Shown here in pieces: positions 63,365 to 64,000 of a stretch of 64,000 nucleotides of DNA. The DNA comes from a virus, in the IMG/VR virus record IMGVR_UViG_3300045911_000155, positions 1 through 64,000 of that record; one strand, given 5' to 3'. A program made the position numbers and the translations under genes. Numbering within the stretch: the stretch's first letter is position 1; each line of letters starts with the position of its first letter. The notes below the pieces were generated by a model, which was not told the DNA's origin, ran no database searches, and saw only the letters and a program-made list of their open reading frames with translations.

Positions 63365-64000
63365 TTAGTCGTCTCCGTATGGATCTTCGTCGCCCGTGTA
63401 GTTGACCTTCTCTTTGTTCTTCAGCAACTTGTCCGCCAGCAACCCAACAATCACTTTCATCAGCGGGTTTCCGTCTGAAAGCGTGTCCACCAAGGTATTG
63501 ATCCGATCCTTGCGGCGCTCTTGTTTCTTGTTGTGATCGTCGATGTCTTTGTTGTGGACCTTTTGCAAAGACCGAAGAACATTCTGGATGGCCTTGATCT
63601 TGTTCTGATAGCCGGACTGCCGTTCCCGGAAATTGTTTAACTTGTCCCGGTCGTCGGTTCGCGGCGGCGTCAATTCCCGCGACGTGTGTTGAGCATTTGC
63701 CAGCTTCGCTTTCAATTCCGCCGGGCCGAACTTCTCACGCTCTAACCACTGTTGGAACCACTGCGAAGGAATTGCCTTGATTTCAAATTCACCGGGTTTC
63801 TTCCCGGCAATCTTGTAGGTGACTTCGCCCTTCTTGATGTCGTCGTCGGCTGTGCCGTCTTTAGGCATCGGTGGCGCATCTTCATCGTCGTCATCGTAGT
63901 TATTGAAGCCGGTGTAGTCGTCTTGGTCTTCATCATCGGCTTTGTCTGCTACGCCACCAACCGCCGTTTTCTTCGGTTCCGGTTCGTCTTCATCGTCCCC
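63365..64000 (-). CDS. Acidic prohead-core-region protein, 5' end outside the window
   Basis: The frame is open to the window edge (211 codons visible). Very acidic N-terminal part (DDDDEDAPP and similar), then FEIKAIPSQWFQQWLEREKFG and a helical Lys-rich domain, ending DEDPYGDD. It occupies the place of T4 gp67/gp68 upstream of gp21, but sequence similarity to those is not evident. Confidence 0.75.
   Translation of the reverse strand, partial: GDDEDEPEPKKTAVGGVADKADDEDQDDYTGFNNYDDDDEDAPPMPKDGTADDDIKKGEVTYKIAGKKPGEFEIKAIPSQWFQQWLEREKFGPAELKAKLANAQHTSRELTPPRTDDRDKLNNFRERQSGYQNKIKAIQNVLRSLQKVHNKDIDDHNKKQERRKDRINTLVDTLSDGNPLMKVIVGLLADKLLKNKEKVNYTGDEDPYGDD

Noticed and set aside
1-64000. CRISPR array, insertion sequence, integrase or attachment site
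   Set aside because: No regularly spaced repeats, transposase or integrase motifs were seen; the genome looks strictly virulent in this window.

Overview
The window is part of a large virulent tailed phage of the T4 superfamily. The clearest evidence is at the right end (59.8-64.0 kb, minus strand), where an unidentified acidic protein, a gp21-like prohead protease, a gp22-like scaffold and a gp23-like major capsid protein lie in the T4 order. It is supported by a gp48-like tail-tube cap (46.8 kb), a gp5-like central spike (5.1 kb), a PAAR tip (10.0 kb), an M23 peptidase (8.5 kb) and T4-type late boxes (TAAATA). The GC-rich coding sequence, a Tat-like signal peptide and a lipobox suggest a Gram-negative host; the host genus cannot be read from the sequence.

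Layout. 0-5 kb: SF1 helicase, metallophosphoesterase, VWA protein. 5-10.7 kb: spike, peptidase, tail fibre, PAAR. 10.7-15.9 kb: minus-strand block with small early proteins and two probable head-packaged proteins. 15.9-19.0 kb: tRNA array, almost entirely Leu and Pro isotypes. 19-32 kb: mostly plus-strand small early genes, many behind one repeated promoter cassette, plus a P-loop kinase, a nucleotidyltransferase, a CinA-like protein, a MazG-like protein and a 2OG-Fe(II) oxygenase. 32-37.6 kb: two tail-fibre genes and an HNH protein. 38-46 kb: early proteins, ATP-dependent DNA ligase, PRPP-synthetase-like enzyme, phosphatase. 46-53 kb: SpeD-like protein, tail-tube cap, ParB-like protein, CCA-adding enzyme, RNA ligase, alpha/beta hydrolase, glycosyltransferase. 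53-59.7 kb: early genes with a deoxyribonucleotidase-like HAD protein and an ADP-ribosylglycohydrolase. 59.8-64 kb: head genes.

Regulation is unusually legible. About sixteen promoters have the form TTGACATATANGTC-N-TATNNT, with a dyad overlapping the -35 box, and many are followed by a shared leader ending GGAGAGACGACATG. About twenty late boxes (CTAAATAC and variants) lie only 4-9 nt before start codons, and several other genes have a -10 hexamer 6-9 nt before the start, so many mRNAs are predicted to be leaderless or nearly so.

The most interesting combination is a putative virion-delivered RNA-repair set. The CCA-adding enzyme, a cytidylyltransferase-like enzyme and three other proteins begin with a motif resembling the T4 capsid-targeting sequence (MKTYQEFIAE). 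The CCA enzyme is adjacent to an RNA ligase, and a Pnk-like kinase and the Leu/Pro tRNA array are elsewhere in the window. At least nine genes show single-base frame disruptions, several in GGG or CCC runs, so the assembly probably has homopolymer errors and interrupted genes should not be taken as real pseudogenes without raw reads.
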